The notes under the pieces: generated by a model
Told to the model about the DNA's origin: nothing
Databases searched by the model: none
The model's input: only the letters and a program-made list of their open reading frames with translations
In this document: positions 1 through 8,860 of the stretch, piece by piece
Layout of the letters: each line of letters opens with the position of its first letter
How positions within the stretch are numbered: the stretch's first letter is position 1
DNA from: an uncultured Holophagaceae bacterium
GTDB lineage: Bacteria; Acidobacteriota; Holophagae; Holophagales; Holophagaceae
Assembly (NCBI GenBank): GCA_903857495.1
Contig: CAIOFF010000042.1
Coordinates: 116,103 to 180,102 of the forward strand
Length of the DNA: 64,000 nucleotides
Direction of reading: 5' to 3'
Translations under genes and position numbers: made by a program

Positions 1-897
1 CGGTTGATCCTGATGGCGGTCCTGGCCTCTGCCTGCGTCCTGGTCATCCGGGCACGCTTCCGCACCCTGGAGCGGAACAACGAAGCCCTGGAATCGAAGG
101 TCCGCTCCCGGACCAGGGAGCTGCAGGCCTGGACGCGGGAACTGGCGCTGCGGAACCAGGGTATGGAGTGGACCCAGCGGCAGCTCAAGGACACCCTCGA
201 GTCCCGGATGCAGATGATCAACACCGTCAGCCATGACCTCCGCTCTCCCCTCACCAGCATCCTGCTCAGCGTCGAGCGGATCAACGGTGGCGGGGCCGAG
301 GTCGAACCCGGCCTGGCGAGAGTGCTCGGCATCATGAAGCACGAAGCCCATCGGCTGGACGGCATCCTCAAGAGCCTGCTCGACAAGAACCGCGCCGAAT
401 CCCTGACCGACCGGCTGTCCCTGAAGCTGACCCATCCCCAGGACCTGCTCGAGAACCTCGAGACCACCCTCCAGCTCAAGGCCGAAGCCCGGGGGCTCCG
501 GCCACGACTCGACCTCGATGCGGACCTTGCCGAGACCTGGGTCCTGCTGGACCCGGTGGCCATGCGGCAGGTGCTGTTCAACCTGGTGGAGAACGCCCTC
601 AAGTTCACGGAGCCCCCGGGCGCCGTGGGTGTCCGGACCCGCCTGAAGGAGAACCACTGGCACCTGGAGGTCTGGGATACCGGCCGGGGCATCCCCCGCG
701 CCGAGTGCGAGCGCCTCTTCCATCCCTTCGAGCAGGGCCAGCATCAGGACGCCAAGAAGGGCTGGGGTCTGGGCCTCTATATCTGCCGGACCATCGTGGA
801 GGCCCACGGTGGGCGCATCGAAGTGGAGAGCGAAGTGGGCAGCGGCTCGGTGTTCCGGGTGAGCCTGCCCCTGGTGGGCAGCGAGACGCCAGCCTGA
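1..897 (+). CDS. Sensor histidine kinase, 5' end outside window
   Basis: The reading frame is already open at the window edge, so the sensor part is missing. What remains is one membrane segment (first ~20 residues), a coiled-coil linker with an RxRELQ-like heptad stretch (~30-75), a HisKA dimerisation domain with the phospho-acceptor motif VSHDLRSPLTS (~75-85), and a HATPase domain with the N box LVENALKF, the DTGRGIP box and the GWGLGLYICR G2 box. The protein would autophosphorylate on the HisKA histidine and pass phosphate to a response regulator, which is not visible here. The end is certain; the sensed signal cannot be inferred. Confidence 0.93.
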   Translation, partial: RLILMAVLASACVLVIRARFRTLERNNEALESKVRSRTRELQAWTRELALRNQGMEWTQRQLKDTLESRMQMINTVSHDLRSPLTSILLSVERINGGGAEVEPGLARVLGIMKHEAHRLDGILKSLLDKNRAESLTDRLSLKLTHPQDLLENLETTLQLKAEARGLRPRLDLDADLAETWVLLDPVAMRQVLFNLVENALKFTEPPGAVGVRTRLKENHWHLEVWDTGRGIPRAECERLFHPFEQGQHQDAKKGWGLGLYICRTIVEAHGGRIEVESEVGSGSVFRVSLPLVGSETPA

Positions 898-959
898 GGC
901 ACCCATCCTGGCGCCGGTTTCCGCCTGAGCCCCATGGGCTTCCGCGCTATCCTCGGACC

Positions 960-1736
960 ATGTTCCTGCCGCTCTACCTGGGCATCCTGCATGCCGTGGA
1001 ACCCGACCATGTGGCCGTGGTGACGGGAGTGTCGCTGTCGGGCGAACGCCGGGGCGCCTGGAGAGTGGGGCTGGCCTTCGGCGCCTCGCACATGCTGGCC
1101 GTGGCCCTCATCGCTGTCGCCGCGACCTTCCTGGGTCAGACCTTCCTGGGTGACCGCTTCTTCCTGTGGATGGACCGGGCCGCCTGGACCCTGGTGCTCG
1201 CCCTGGGTCTCTGGAACCTGACCGCGGCCCTGGGACTGCGCCGGATCGCCACCCACAGCCACGCCCACCAGCACGGTCCCCTGGCCCATGACCACCCCCA
1301 CTTCCACACCCGGGGTGCCATCGGGCTCCGACTCCAGCTGAAGCGGGGCCGCCAGCCTAGCCAGTCCGCCCCGCGTCGCAGGATCACTTCGGCCCTCCAG
1401 CCCCTGGCCCGCCGGGCGCCCAAGCACCACGCCAGCGGTGCCTCGGCCCACGGCTATCACCACGCCGCAGCCTGGATGGGCGCCTTCTTCGGCCTGGGCG
1501 GGGTCCGGGGCTTCACCTCATTGATGAAGAACGCCGGCATCTCCGGTCAGGTCCAGTTCCTCGAGGCGCTCCTGCTCTTCGGCCTGGGCATCACGGCCAT
1601 GTTCACCCTGCTCAGCGCGGCCTCCGGCTGGCTGGCGATCCGCATGGGCACTCAGGCCCGCTTCCGTCGCCTGCTCTACGCCCTCTCCGGGGTAGGCAAC
1701 GTGGTGGTGGGCCTCTACCTGCTGCTAAAAGCATGA
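960..1736 (+). CDS. NicO/UreH-like Ni/Co transporter family membrane protein
   Basis: A 258-residue membrane protein beginning with the HAVEPDHVAVV motif, a form of the HX4D signature of nickel/cobalt transporters, at residues ~11-20. About six hydrophobic segments surround a long cytosolic or periplasmic loop (~95-165) that is very rich in histidine (HSHAHQHGPLAHDHPHFH), as expected for metal capture. The ATG at 960 is chosen because the motif starts 10 residues later; the frame is open further upstream but overlaps the kinase gene. Its TGA overlaps the murJ ATG (ATGA), so it is probably translated with murJ. The family fits well; the metal and direction of transport are inferred only. Confidence 0.72.
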   Translation: MFLPLYLGILHAVEPDHVAVVTGVSLSGERRGAWRVGLAFGASHMLAVALIAVAATFLGQTFLGDRFFLWMDRAAWTLVLALGLWNLTAALGLRRIATHSHAHQHGPLAHDHPHFHTRGAIGLRLQLKRGRQPSQSAPRRRITSALQPLARRAPKHHASGASAHGYHHAAAWMGAFFGLGGVRGFTSLMKNAGISGQVQFLEALLLFGLGITAMFTLLSAASGWLAIRMGTQARFRRLLYALSGVGNVVVGLYLLLKA

Positions 1737-3340
1737 GCAACGGCCCCCGCAAGCCCAGCCTGCTGCGCTCCGCGGCCGTGGTGTCCTTCATGACGCTGCT
1801 GAGCCGCCTGACGGGCCTGCTCCAGACCTTCTTCCTCAGCCATGTGCTGGGGGCTGGACCTGCCGCGGATGCCTACGCCGTCGCCTTCCGTCTGCCCAAC
1901 CTGCTGCGTCGCTTCACCGCCGAAGGCACCATGACCGCCGCCTTCCTGCCCACCCTGGCCGAGGCTGAGGCCGCCGAGGGTGAGACCGCCATGAAGGCCG
2001 TGGCCGCCCGCTTCCTGGGCACCCTGCTGGCGTTCCTGCTGCTTGGTGTGGTGCTGGTGGTGCTGTTCATGGGGCCCTTGGCGGGTCTGCTCATGCTGGG
2101 AAGACCGGGCGTCCAGGGCGAGCTGACGGCGAAGCTGGGCCGGATCATGTTCCCCTACCTGGCCCTGGTGAGCCTCACGGCGGGCTTCACGGGGCTGCTC
2201 AACCTGCGCCACCGCTTCGCCCTGGCGGCGTCGGTCTCAGTATTCTGGAACCTCGCCTTCATCGCCTTCGGCTGGACCACGCTTCGAGTGCTGCAGCGTG
2301 GCGGTCCTGCGCCCTATGAAACCGTCGGCGTCGTGTGTGCTGTTGCCGTACTTGCGGGTGGTGTCCTCCAGCTGTTGGTGGTGCTACCGGCCGTGCGCCA
2401 GGAGGGCTTCAGCCTCTCGTTCGGCCTGCACCTGCGGGATCCGTGGGTACGCAAGGCCCTGGGTCGCATGGGGCCTGGCCTGCTGGCCGCAGGCATCTAC
2501 CCCATCAACGCCCTCATCAGCACCATGCTGGCCTCGAAGCTGGCGGACGGCGCCCAGATCGTGCTCTACAACAGCGGCATGATGGGCGAGATGGTGCTGG
2601 GGCTGTTCGCCATGAGCCTGGCCACGGCAGGCCTGCCCACCCTGAGCCGACAGGCCGAGGCCCGGGACTGGCCCGCCCTGAACCGCAGCCTGATCCAGTC
2701 CATCTCGGCCTCGGCGTTGCTGGTGCTGCCGGCCTCGGTGGGCCTCGCTGTGCTGGCGCGACCCATCTGTGCTCTGCTCTTCCGCACTGGCGCCTACACC
2801 CCGGCGGCTTCGGACTGGACGGCTCTCACCGTGGTCTTCGGCGCCGTGGGCCTGGTCTTCGTGGCGGTCCAGCGCCTGGGCAACCAGGCCCTCTACGCCC
2901 TCAAGGACTACCGAGGCCCCGCCTCCATGGCGGGAATCACGCTCGTGCTGAACGTCGCGCTGAGCCTCGCGCTGCTCAAGCCCCTGGGCACCGGCGGCCT
3001 GGCCCTGGCCAATGGCCTGGCCAGCCTGGCGGGCCTCCTGGGCGTGGTGCTGCGCCTCCGGCCGCGTCTGCCCGGCCTGGACCTGCGCCCGCTGCTGAAG
3101 GGCACCGCCCGAGCCCTGGCCGCCGCCACGCTCATGGGGGCTCTGGCCTGGCTTGGGAGTCGACTGCTTCACTTGGACGCCCCCCACGCCTTCACCCGCT
3201 GGGCCTTGGGCCTGCGCCTCCTGCCCCTGGTGGCCCTCTGTGCGGCCGCCTACGGCCTACTGGCCTCAGCCTTTGGTCACCCCGAGGCCATGGAGCTGGC
3301 CGGGAAGGTGCGCTCGAAGCTCCGACGGGGTAGACCATGA
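1733..3340 (+). CDS. murJ: Lipid II flippase MurJ
   Basis: A 535-residue polytopic protein of the MVF/MurJ family, which moves lipid II across the inner membrane for peptidoglycan synthesis. The N-terminus (LLRSAAVVSFMTLLSRLTGL, then VAFRLPNLLRRFTAEGTMTAAFLPTL) carries the conserved family signature with the arginines and the RRxxAEG block of the first helices. About 14 hydrophobic segments follow, and the length matches the family. The gene overlaps the upstream NicO-like gene and downstream dtd by ATGA junctions, giving a tightly coupled three-gene unit. Nothing appears broken or truncated. Confidence 0.95.
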   Translation: MSNGPRKPSLLRSAAVVSFMTLLSRLTGLLQTFFLSHVLGAGPAADAYAVAFRLPNLLRRFTAEGTMTAAFLPTLAEAEAAEGETAMKAVAARFLGTLLAFLLLGVVLVVLFMGPLAGLLMLGRPGVQGELTAKLGRIMFPYLALVSLTAGFTGLLNLRHRFALAASVSVFWNLAFIAFGWTTLRVLQRGGPAPYETVGVVCAVAVLAGGVLQLLVVLPAVRQEGFSLSFGLHLRDPWVRKALGRMGPGLLAAGIYPINALISTMLASKLADGAQIVLYNSGMMGEMVLGLFAMSLATAGLPTLSRQAEARDWPALNRSLIQSISASALLVLPASVGLAVLARPICALLFRTGAYTPAASDWTALTVVFGAVGLVFVAVQRLGNQALYALKDYRGPASMAGITLVLNVALSLALLKPLGTGGLALANGLASLAGLLGVVLRLRPRLPGLDLRPLLKGTARALAAATLMGALAWLGSRLLHLDAPHAFTRWALGLRLLPLVALCAAAYGLLASAFGHPEAMELAGKVRSKLRRGRP

Positions 3341-3771
3341 AGGCCGTGATCCAGCGCGTGCAGCGGGCCACCGTGCGCAGCGGCGAGCTCGAGGCCGCCA
3401 TCGGCCCGGGCCTGCTGGTGCTGGTAGGTCTGGAGGCCGGGGACACGGAAGAGACCTGTGCCTGGGCCGCCGCCAAGATCGCCGCATTGCGGATCTTCTA
3501 CGATGCCGACGGCAAGATGAACCTCAGCCTGCAGGACATCGGCGGCGAGATCCTCGCCGTGAGCCAGTTCACCCTGGCCGGCAGCATCGCCAAGGGCCGC
3601 CGCCCCTCCTTCGACCGGGCCATGAAGCAGGACGAGGCCCGGGTGCTCTTCCGGCGCTTCCTGGAACTGCTGAAGGCCCAGCATCCCCAGGTGAAGTCCG
3701 GCTTCTTCCAGGAGCACATGGAGGTCGAGCTGGTCAACGACGGCCCGGTGACCTTCATCCTGGAGCGCTGA
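3337..3771 (+). CDS. dtd: D-aminoacyl-tRNA deacylase Dtd
   Basis: A 144-residue protein of the DTD fold, the usual family length. It hydrolyses D-amino acids (and glycine) from mischarged tRNAs in the cytosol. The N-terminal MKAVIQRVQRATV block, the SQFTLAG active-site motif (~residues 77-83), the RRPSFDRAM segment and the C-terminal NDGPVTFILE motif (the Gly-cisPro-containing gate) are all present. Its ATG overlaps the murJ stop, and a long perfect hairpin follows the stop codon, so it ends the NicO-murJ-dtd transcript. Confidence 0.95.
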   Translation: MKAVIQRVQRATVRSGELEAAIGPGLLVLVGLEAGDTEETCAWAAAKIAALRIFYDADGKMNLSLQDIGGEILAVSQFTLAGSIAKGRRPSFDRAMKQDEARVLFRRFLELLKAQHPQVKSGFFQEHMEVELVNDGPVTFILER

Positions 3772-3777
3772 GGCCCA

Positions 3778-3815
3778 GCAAGCAAAGGCCGGGCGGGTGC
3801 CCGGCCTTTGCTTGC
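3778..3815. terminator. Bidirectional hairpin terminator between dtd and the S9 peptidase
   Basis: Perfect 17-bp inverted repeat (arms 3778-3794 and 3799-3815) with a GGGT loop, lying between convergent genes. Each outer arm end is only mildly A/T rich (AAGCAAA / TTTGCTT), so there is no classic U tract, but position and stability favour termination for both genes. Confidence 0.8.
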
Positions 3816-3827
3816 GTGCGCAGGAGC

Positions 3828-6548
3828 CTACTTCTGCAGCTCAAGGGTGAGCACTGCGCCACCCATCTGGGGCAGGGTGGCAGAGGTCTTCAGCACCTTG
3901 CGGCTGGCCGTGTCCACCCAGATGGTGGTGCTGCCAGGATTCCCGTCGGCGGAGGTGAGTTCCAGCTTCCAGGCCTTGAAGCTGCCGGCGGGAACCTGGA
4001 GGTCTTCCTGGCCCGTGACCGCAGCCTTCTTGAGCTCGACCTTCTGGCGCTGCAAGTCCACATTGCGGAACGTGACGCTGTAGCCGGTGGCCAGGGGCAG
4101 GCAGGCCAGCGCCTCCTGGGCTCCCGGGCCATCGGCGAAAGCGCCGCCACCCAGGTCGAGGCTGATGGGCTTGGGAGCCCCGCCCATGGCCATGGAGCCG
4201 GTGACCTTGGCACCGTCGAAGGCCAGCTCGATGGTGACGGGCCCCTGCTTCACCGTGCGCTTCACGGGCACTAGGGAGTCCCTGGCCAGAGTGGCGGCAT
4301 CCACAGCTTCGCCGCCGGGCAGCTTGGTGGTCTCGGTGACCAGCCAGGAGCCGCCCTCCTCCTTCACGGTGCGCACCATGGAGATGGGCATGCTCTGCGG
4401 CCCCATGGCGAGACTACCGGCGTAGGTGTAGGTGCCGGCCGTCAGCTTGGCAGTGGGTGTGGGTATCCCCACGGAACCGGCATCGGTCTTCTTGGCCAGC
4501 ACCACGGACTTGGGATCCACGGTGATCTCGGGCAGGCGCTGCATGACATCGGGCTTCCCGCCCTCCTGGAACCGGGCCTGGAGGTGCTTGGCGAGGAACT
4601 TCTCCGCGGCGGCCATCATGGCCTGGCTGTTCACAGGCCGCGCGAAGCCGTGGCCCTCGTCCGGGGCGCAGATGTATTCCACAGGGAAGCCACGGTCCCG
4701 GAGGGCGATGACGATCTGCTCGCTCTCGGCCTTCTTCACGCGGGGGTCATTGGCGCCCTGCACCACCAGCAGCGGGGTCTTGATCCTGGCGACGGAGTTC
4801 AGGGGGGACTGCCGCTCCAGCTGCTTCTTGCCCTCGGGCGTGTTGGGGTTGCCCATGCGCTCGTGGAAGATGATGCGGCCCGCCTCCCAGTAGGGGGGGA
4901 TGGTCTCCAGCAGCGTCAGCAGGTTGGAGGGACCGACGATGGAGACCGCGGCGGCATAGAGGTCAGGCGTGAAGGCCACGCCCGCAAGGGTGGCGTAGCC
5001 GCCGTAGGAGCCGCCCATGATCGCCACGCGCTTGGGATCCACGGTGCCGAGCTTGACCAGATGCTTCACGCCCCAGGTCAGGTCGTCCTGCATGCGGTCG
5101 CCCCACTGCTTGTTGCCAGCGTTCAGGAACTTCTTCCCGTAGCCAGTGGAGCCCCGGAAGTTGGGGGCCAGCACCGCGTAGCCGCGGTTGGCCAGGAACT
5201 GGGCGTAGGGATTGAAGCCCCAGCCGTCCCGGGCCCAGGGCCCCCCGTGCGGGAACACCACCAGGGGCAGGCCCTTCGCCGGCACCCCCTTGGGCAGACT
5301 CAGGTAGGCGGGAATCTCCAGGCCGTCGCTGGACTTGTAGCGGATGGACTGCATGGGAACCAGGGGATCCCGGGGCAGGTCCTCGCGGGAGACATACTCC
5401 AAGCTGAGCTTCTTGGTGCGGCGGTCGAACAGGTAGCGGGTGCCCGGATCCCGGTCGCTGGAGGCCGCCACCAGCAGGAGCTGCTCATCGGCGCTGGAGG
5501 AGCCCATGTTGATCTCCCGCCCCGGCAGCTGCTTCTGGAGCAACTTGTAGTCCGCCTCCCAGGCCTTGTCCTTCCAGTAGATCCGGGTGCGGTCGTCCTG
5601 GTAGGTGGTGGCGATCAGCTCATCGCTGAGGTCCGAGAAGATGGCCGAGCCGAAGTCCACCCGGCCCTTGGGGTCGGATTCCAGTTTCTCCTCCTTGCCA
5701 CTGGCGGGATCAAAGAGGACCAGTTCCGTCAGGTCCCGGCTGCCCTTGTTGGTCTCCAGGTAGACCCGCTTCCCGTCCTTGTGGAAAGCCACGGGATCGG
5801 CAGACTCGAACACCGTGCATTCGTAGACCTTGGTGAAGCCCCCGGGATCCACGCGGAGAATCTCCGAGTCCCCCTTCTCCGTGGTGCGCTGGGCGAGGCG
5901 GAGGTTGGCCTGCTTGTCGAAGACCCAGCCCGCGATGCGCTCGGTGTTCTTGCGGAGCAGGGTCCGCTCGCCGGTGGAGATCTTGACTTTGTAGACATCG
6001 TGCCAGGCGGCATCGCGGTCATTCAGGCCCACGTAGATCGTGTCGGGATCGGCCTTGGGCACGGAGTAAATCATCGCCCTGGCCCCCTTGGCGGCAGTCA
6101 GGTTGCGGGCTTCCGGAGCCTCCTTGCCCGCGGCGGCCCGGGCTGCGGGATCTACGGCATACACGTTGTAGTTTTCGTCGCCATCCTTGTCCTGGACGAA
6201 GAGGATCTGCTTGCTGTCCCGGCTCCAGAAGAAGCCGGGGATGGGCCGCTTGGGATCAGCGGTGAGGAGCCGCCCCTTGGTGTAGGGGTCGCCCACCTTC
6301 TTGACCCAGACGTTCCGGGTCTCCTTCCAGGGCTTGAGGAAGGCGATCCACTGCCCGTCCGGGGACAACTGGGCACCGGCGATCTCGGGATTGCCGAAGA
6401 ACTTGTCCCGATCGACGAGGGGCGGGAGCTGGGCCTTCCGGGCAGAGGCGGGGGCGGGAGCCTTGGCTCCCTCCGCAGCCAGCGGCAGGACCAGGGCCAG
6501 GGCAAGGCCTGACCGCAGGAGCCGAGTCAGGAGAAGGGGATGATTCAT
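3828..6548 (-). CDS. Secreted S9-family prolyl oligopeptidase-like peptidase with C-terminal extension
   Basis: A 906-residue protein with an N-terminal signal peptide (hydrophobic residues ~10-25, AEGA end). Residues ~40-400 form a WD/beta-propeller-like region (repeated PDGQWIAFL, SRDSKQILFV). Residues ~410-670 are an alpha/beta hydrolase with serine nucleophile GGSYGGYAT, acid GANDPRVKK and histidine DEGHGFARP, the S9C acylaminoacyl-peptidase/dipeptidyl aminopeptidase order. Residues ~680-906 are a further beta-rich domain ending in an AGSFKAWKLEL...STTIWVDTASRKVLK pattern resembling DUF3108-type domains. Typical S9C enzymes are ~650-700 residues, so the tail is extra. It probably cleaves peptides in the periplasm. 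Confidence 0.9.
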   Translation of the reverse strand: MNHPLLLTRLLRSGLALALVLPLAAEGAKAPAPASARKAQLPPLVDRDKFFGNPEIAGAQLSPDGQWIAFLKPWKETRNVWVKKVGDPYTKGRLLTADPKRPIPGFFWSRDSKQILFVQDKDGDENYNVYAVDPAARAAAGKEAPEARNLTAAKGARAMIYSVPKADPDTIYVGLNDRDAAWHDVYKVKISTGERTLLRKNTERIAGWVFDKQANLRLAQRTTEKGDSEILRVDPGGFTKVYECTVFESADPVAFHKDGKRVYLETNKGSRDLTELVLFDPASGKEEKLESDPKGRVDFGSAIFSDLSDELIATTYQDDRTRIYWKDKAWEADYKLLQKQLPGREINMGSSSADEQLLLVAASSDRDPGTRYLFDRRTKKLSLEYVSREDLPRDPLVPMQSIRYKSSDGLEIPAYLSLPKGVPAKGLPLVVFPHGGPWARDGWGFNPYAQFLANRGYAVLAPNFRGSTGYGKKFLNAGNKQWGDRMQDDLTWGVKHLVKLGTVDPKRVAIMGGSYGGYATLAGVAFTPDLYAAAVSIVGPSNLLTLLETIPPYWEAGRIIFHERMGNPNTPEGKKQLERQSPLNSVARIKTPLLVVQGANDPRVKKAESEQIVIALRDRGFPVEYICAPDEGHGFARPVNSQAMMAAAEKFLAKHLQARFQEGGKPDVMQRLPEITVDPKSVVLAKKTDAGSVGIPTPTAKLTAGTYTYAGSLAMGPQSMPISMVRTVKEEGGSWLVTETTKLPGGEAVDAATLARDSLVPVKRTVKQGPVTIELAFDGAKVTGSMAMGGAPKPISLDLGGGAFADGPGAQEALACLPLATGYSVTFRNVDLQRQKVELKKAAVTGQEDLQVPAGSFKAWKLELTSADGNPGSTTIWVDTASRKVLKTSATLPQMGGAVLTLELQK

Positions 6549-6693
6549 GGGTTGGACTCCTCGGGGAAAAGGGCTTGGGTCGGCTACGAAGGAATCGGGG
6601 AGGGGTTGAGCAGCAAGCAGTGGGGATTCCGGGCCCGAGCATAGCCTCTCAAGCCGTCTCCAGCAAAGGGCATTCTGGTAAAAAAAATTGATA

Positions 6694-7188
6694 TCACCTC
6701 GGACTGTAATCGAGGCGGCTGGGGGGAAAGGCCTGGCCCAGGACCTTGCAGGCGGTCGCGTGGCCCCAGGGTCCCTCCAGCGGAATCACCACGGCCACCA
6801 GAAGGTGGGCCGGGAGTCCTTCTACCAGCCGTAGCAGGGCCCGTTTCCTCAGCCCCGAGGCGAAGTGTTTGAGCACCCTCTCCGCGCAGGACCAGGCCTC
6901 CGCCTCTGTCGGTAGCCAGCGCCCGCCGTCGGGCAGGTACCTTCGGAGTCCTGGCTGGTAGCTGATCCCGAGGATCCCGCAGGCATACTTCCCAACGCCG
7001 AACTCCCCCAGATAGGCATGCACCTGGGCTTCACATCCTGGGGAGACGCTGACGAGCAGCTCCTTCTCCAAGGCGAGGGAATGTAGGGCCTTCATCTCAG
7101 GCAGCGTGTTCCCGCAGCCCAAGGCCTGCGCGAACACTCCCTGCGGGTAGGCGGGTGGCATCTCCGGGAACAGCATCGGTCCATTCAC
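6694..7188 (-). CDS. Hypothetical protein
   Basis: A 164-residue frame beginning with GTG; an internal ATG four codons later is a possible start. I do not recognise the family. The sequence is soluble looking, with no signal peptide or membrane helix, a cysteine-containing centre (FGVGKYACGILGISYQPG) and a basic C-terminal part. It starts 20 bp downstream of the stop of another unknown minus-strand gene, so the two are probably one transcript. Codon use is like the neighbours, which supports it being expressed, but no homology argument can be made. Confidence 0.5.
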   Translation of the reverse strand: MNGPMLFPEMPPAYPQGVFAQALGCGNTLPEMKALHSLALEKELLVSVSPGCEAQVHAYLGEFGVGKYACGILGISYQPGLRRYLPDGGRWLPTEAEAWSCAERVLKHFASGLRKRALLRLVEGLPAHLLVAVVIPLEGPWGHATACKVLGQAFPPSRLDYSPR

Positions 7189-7208
7189 CTCGGTTCGTAA
7201 TAGCCTCG

Positions 7209-7682
7209 TCAGCTCCCCGAGGCCTGACGCAATCCCAAGCCATGAGCCTGTCCTCCCGGAAGCGGCTGTGGGCGGACCGCCGCAGGACTTCTCAGGCTGG
7301 AGAGGGCTTCAGAGAGCCCCGTGAGAATGCCCCGCAGGTTCAGTCCTGCGGCCGGGAACGGCTCCCCGATCCCAGCGGCTACGGGTGCGGTGTGGGCCAC
7401 GGAGACTGAGATCTGAGCATCCTGCTTACGAAGCCTCATGACGAGCCGTTGGCTCTGGCCTTCCTGGGACCTTAGGTGAAAGCCCAGATCTATCCCTTCC
7501 TGTTTCATGGCAAGGAGGAAACGGACCACGCACGGGTCCTGGACGAGGAGCGGCGCGGGTCCTGGGGTGACCTGAATCAGGAATGACCCAAAGCTGTCCT
7601 GCTGGGGATCCTGCAGGATGCCCCCACACCGGATGATGGCCATGCGCAGCAGGTCCAGCAGGCTGATGAGCGTTGGGTTCAT
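7209..7682 (-). CDS. Hypothetical protein
   Basis: A 157-residue frame with an ATG start preceded by GAAGG eight bases upstream. No known domain is recognised. The N-terminal half (LISLLDLLRMAIIRCGG, then SFGSFLIQVTPGPAPLLVQDP) looks globular with alternating hydrophobics; the last ~40 residues are low-complexity and rich in Pro, Gly, Gln and Ser. It is the first gene of a two-gene minus-strand unit with the 164-residue unknown protein. A possible promoter with a dyad lies about 130-170 bp upstream. Confidence 0.5.
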   Translation of the reverse strand: MNPTLISLLDLLRMAIIRCGGILQDPQQDSFGSFLIQVTPGPAPLLVQDPCVVRFLLAMKQEGIDLGFHLRSQEGQSQRLVMRLRKQDAQISVSVAHTAPVAAGIGEPFPAAGLNLRGILTGLSEALSSLRSPAAVRPQPLPGGQAHGLGLRQASGS

Positions 7683-7813
7683 GGTTCGGCCTTCAAGGGG
7701 AGGTATGGGGCCTAGGGGCCCGATGGCTCAGCAGCCCTAAAGCCCCGACATGGCGGCGGTAGGAACGGACCTGAGACGGAGTCCCGCTGGCCAGATGGAA
7801 TCTACGTAAAACT

Positions 7814-7855
7814 ACTTACTTGGCCATCATTGTAAGTCCCGCCCAGACCTGTCAA
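7814..7855 (-). promoter_or_regulatory. Possible minus-strand promoter with overlapping dyad
   Basis: Read on the minus strand, TTGACA (7850-7855) is followed 15 bp later by TACAAT (7829-7834). The -10 overlaps one arm of a small inverted repeat, ACTTAC (7814-7819) and GTAAGT (7832-7837), which could bind a repressor. The spacer is short, so this is a weak call. It would drive the two unknown genes ending at 6694. Confidence 0.35.
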
Positions 7856-8168
7856 GCAATCCAAGAAAAGATGTGCTTGTCTTTTGATCAATGGATTTAT
7901 CAAAAAATACTAAATTTTTTAATACTCAATGAATCCATCAAAAAATCAATCGCTTCATAGCATTGACAAGAAAATTTCGACCAACTTTTCGACAGGTCTT
8001 TATGTTTTTACATTGACTTGCCAGGCCCAGCGGGCAGCAGGCCTGAGCCCAGGGGTGGATTCGTCCAGAATTTTTTTCGCGACCAAGGGCCACCCCTCCG
8101 CCCAAACCCGATGACCGGAAGCAGCGGTACTTTGTTCTCTTTTTCGATTCTTCCCCTGTAGGGGGCCT
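7856..8168. other. Gene-free AT-rich intergenic stretch
   Basis: Gene-free DNA whose first ~150 bp are far richer in A+T than the rest of the window. It holds a loose dyad: a GATCAATGGATT block near 7885 and an inverted relative TCAATGAATCCATC near 7926, around a central AAAAAAT / ATTTTTT inverted pair. No convincing ORF, RNA gene or promoter to the plus strand was seen. It may be regulatory DNA or remains of a transferred segment. Confidence 0.4.
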
Positions 8169-8687
8169 TCACACCTTGGGCGGTTCCAGCCCGAAGTCAG
8201 CCCAGCCTTCCCGGGTCGGACCATAGACGCTGGGCACGGACAGCCCTGCCTGCCGCATGAGAACCGTCATCTGGCCACGATGATGCGTCTGGTGGGACAC
8301 CAGGACATAGAGCGCGAATGCACCCGTCCAGGTCTCGCCGTACAAGGTGAAGTTGCGGCCCAGCTCCGTATTGCTCCAGCTGCCCATGTGATCCAGGAGC
8401 GACTCGCTCACGGCCCGGTAGGTGATGCCGATCTCCACCATGGTCGGGGGCGGGGCGCCGATGAAGCCGTCCGAACCGAGAGCCACCGGACCCTTCACCT
8501 TGAGGCCCAGGTTCTGGGGCAGCTCCAGGATGGTCTCCACCAGATGCCAGGCGAGGCGCCGCAGGTCGCGGTGCTGGGCGTCCACAGCCTGATGGGCGGC
8601 GGCATCGGGGATGGCCGCGAACGCAGCCAGCGTCTTTTCCGCTTCCTGCTGCCAGATGGACTTGAAGTCCTCCACGCGTCGGAACAT
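8169..8687 (-). CDS. DinB/YfiT-family putative metal-dependent enzyme
   Basis: A 172-residue DinB-like four-helix-bundle protein. The metal-ligand histidines fit the family: HLVE (~residue 46) and the HQTHHRGQM motif (~129-137), the classic C-terminal double-histidine. Family members bind Ni or Zn and include thiol-dependent S-transferases; most are uncharacterised. The ATG at 8687 is chosen over an upstream in-frame ATG because GGAGG sits 7 bases before it. It stands alone on the minus strand, divergent from the cytochrome c'-like gene. Confidence 0.8.
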   Translation of the reverse strand: MFRRVEDFKSIWQQEAEKTLAAFAAIPDAAAHQAVDAQHRDLRRLAWHLVETILELPQNLGLKVKGPVALGSDGFIGAPPPTMVEIGITYRAVSESLLDHMGSWSNTELGRNFTLYGETWTGAFALYVLVSHQTHHRGQMTVLMRQAGLSVPSVYGPTREGWADFGLEPPKV

Positions 8688-8860
8688 GTCTGCCTCCGGA
8701 AAGGTGTCCGGAAGCATAGCGCAGAGAGGGTCGGGGTCGGGGGAAACGACGGCCGGAGACCCGACCGGACTGGCCGCTATCTCTGAACCGGAGGGTCGAC
8801 CGACCCCTGCCCGCGTCTAACGTAAGGCCACAGAGCTATCCTCTGACGGAGAACGCACCC

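Noticed and set aside
705..959. Upstream extension of the NicO-like protein into the kinase gene.
   Set aside because: That part is Arg/Gly/Pro-rich shadow sequence over the kinase HATPase domain; the family signature begins after the ATG at 960.
4584..6512. Plus-strand frame of ~640 codons opposite the S9 peptidase.
   Set aside because: Low-complexity shadow frame; the minus strand encodes the catalytic triad and signal peptide.
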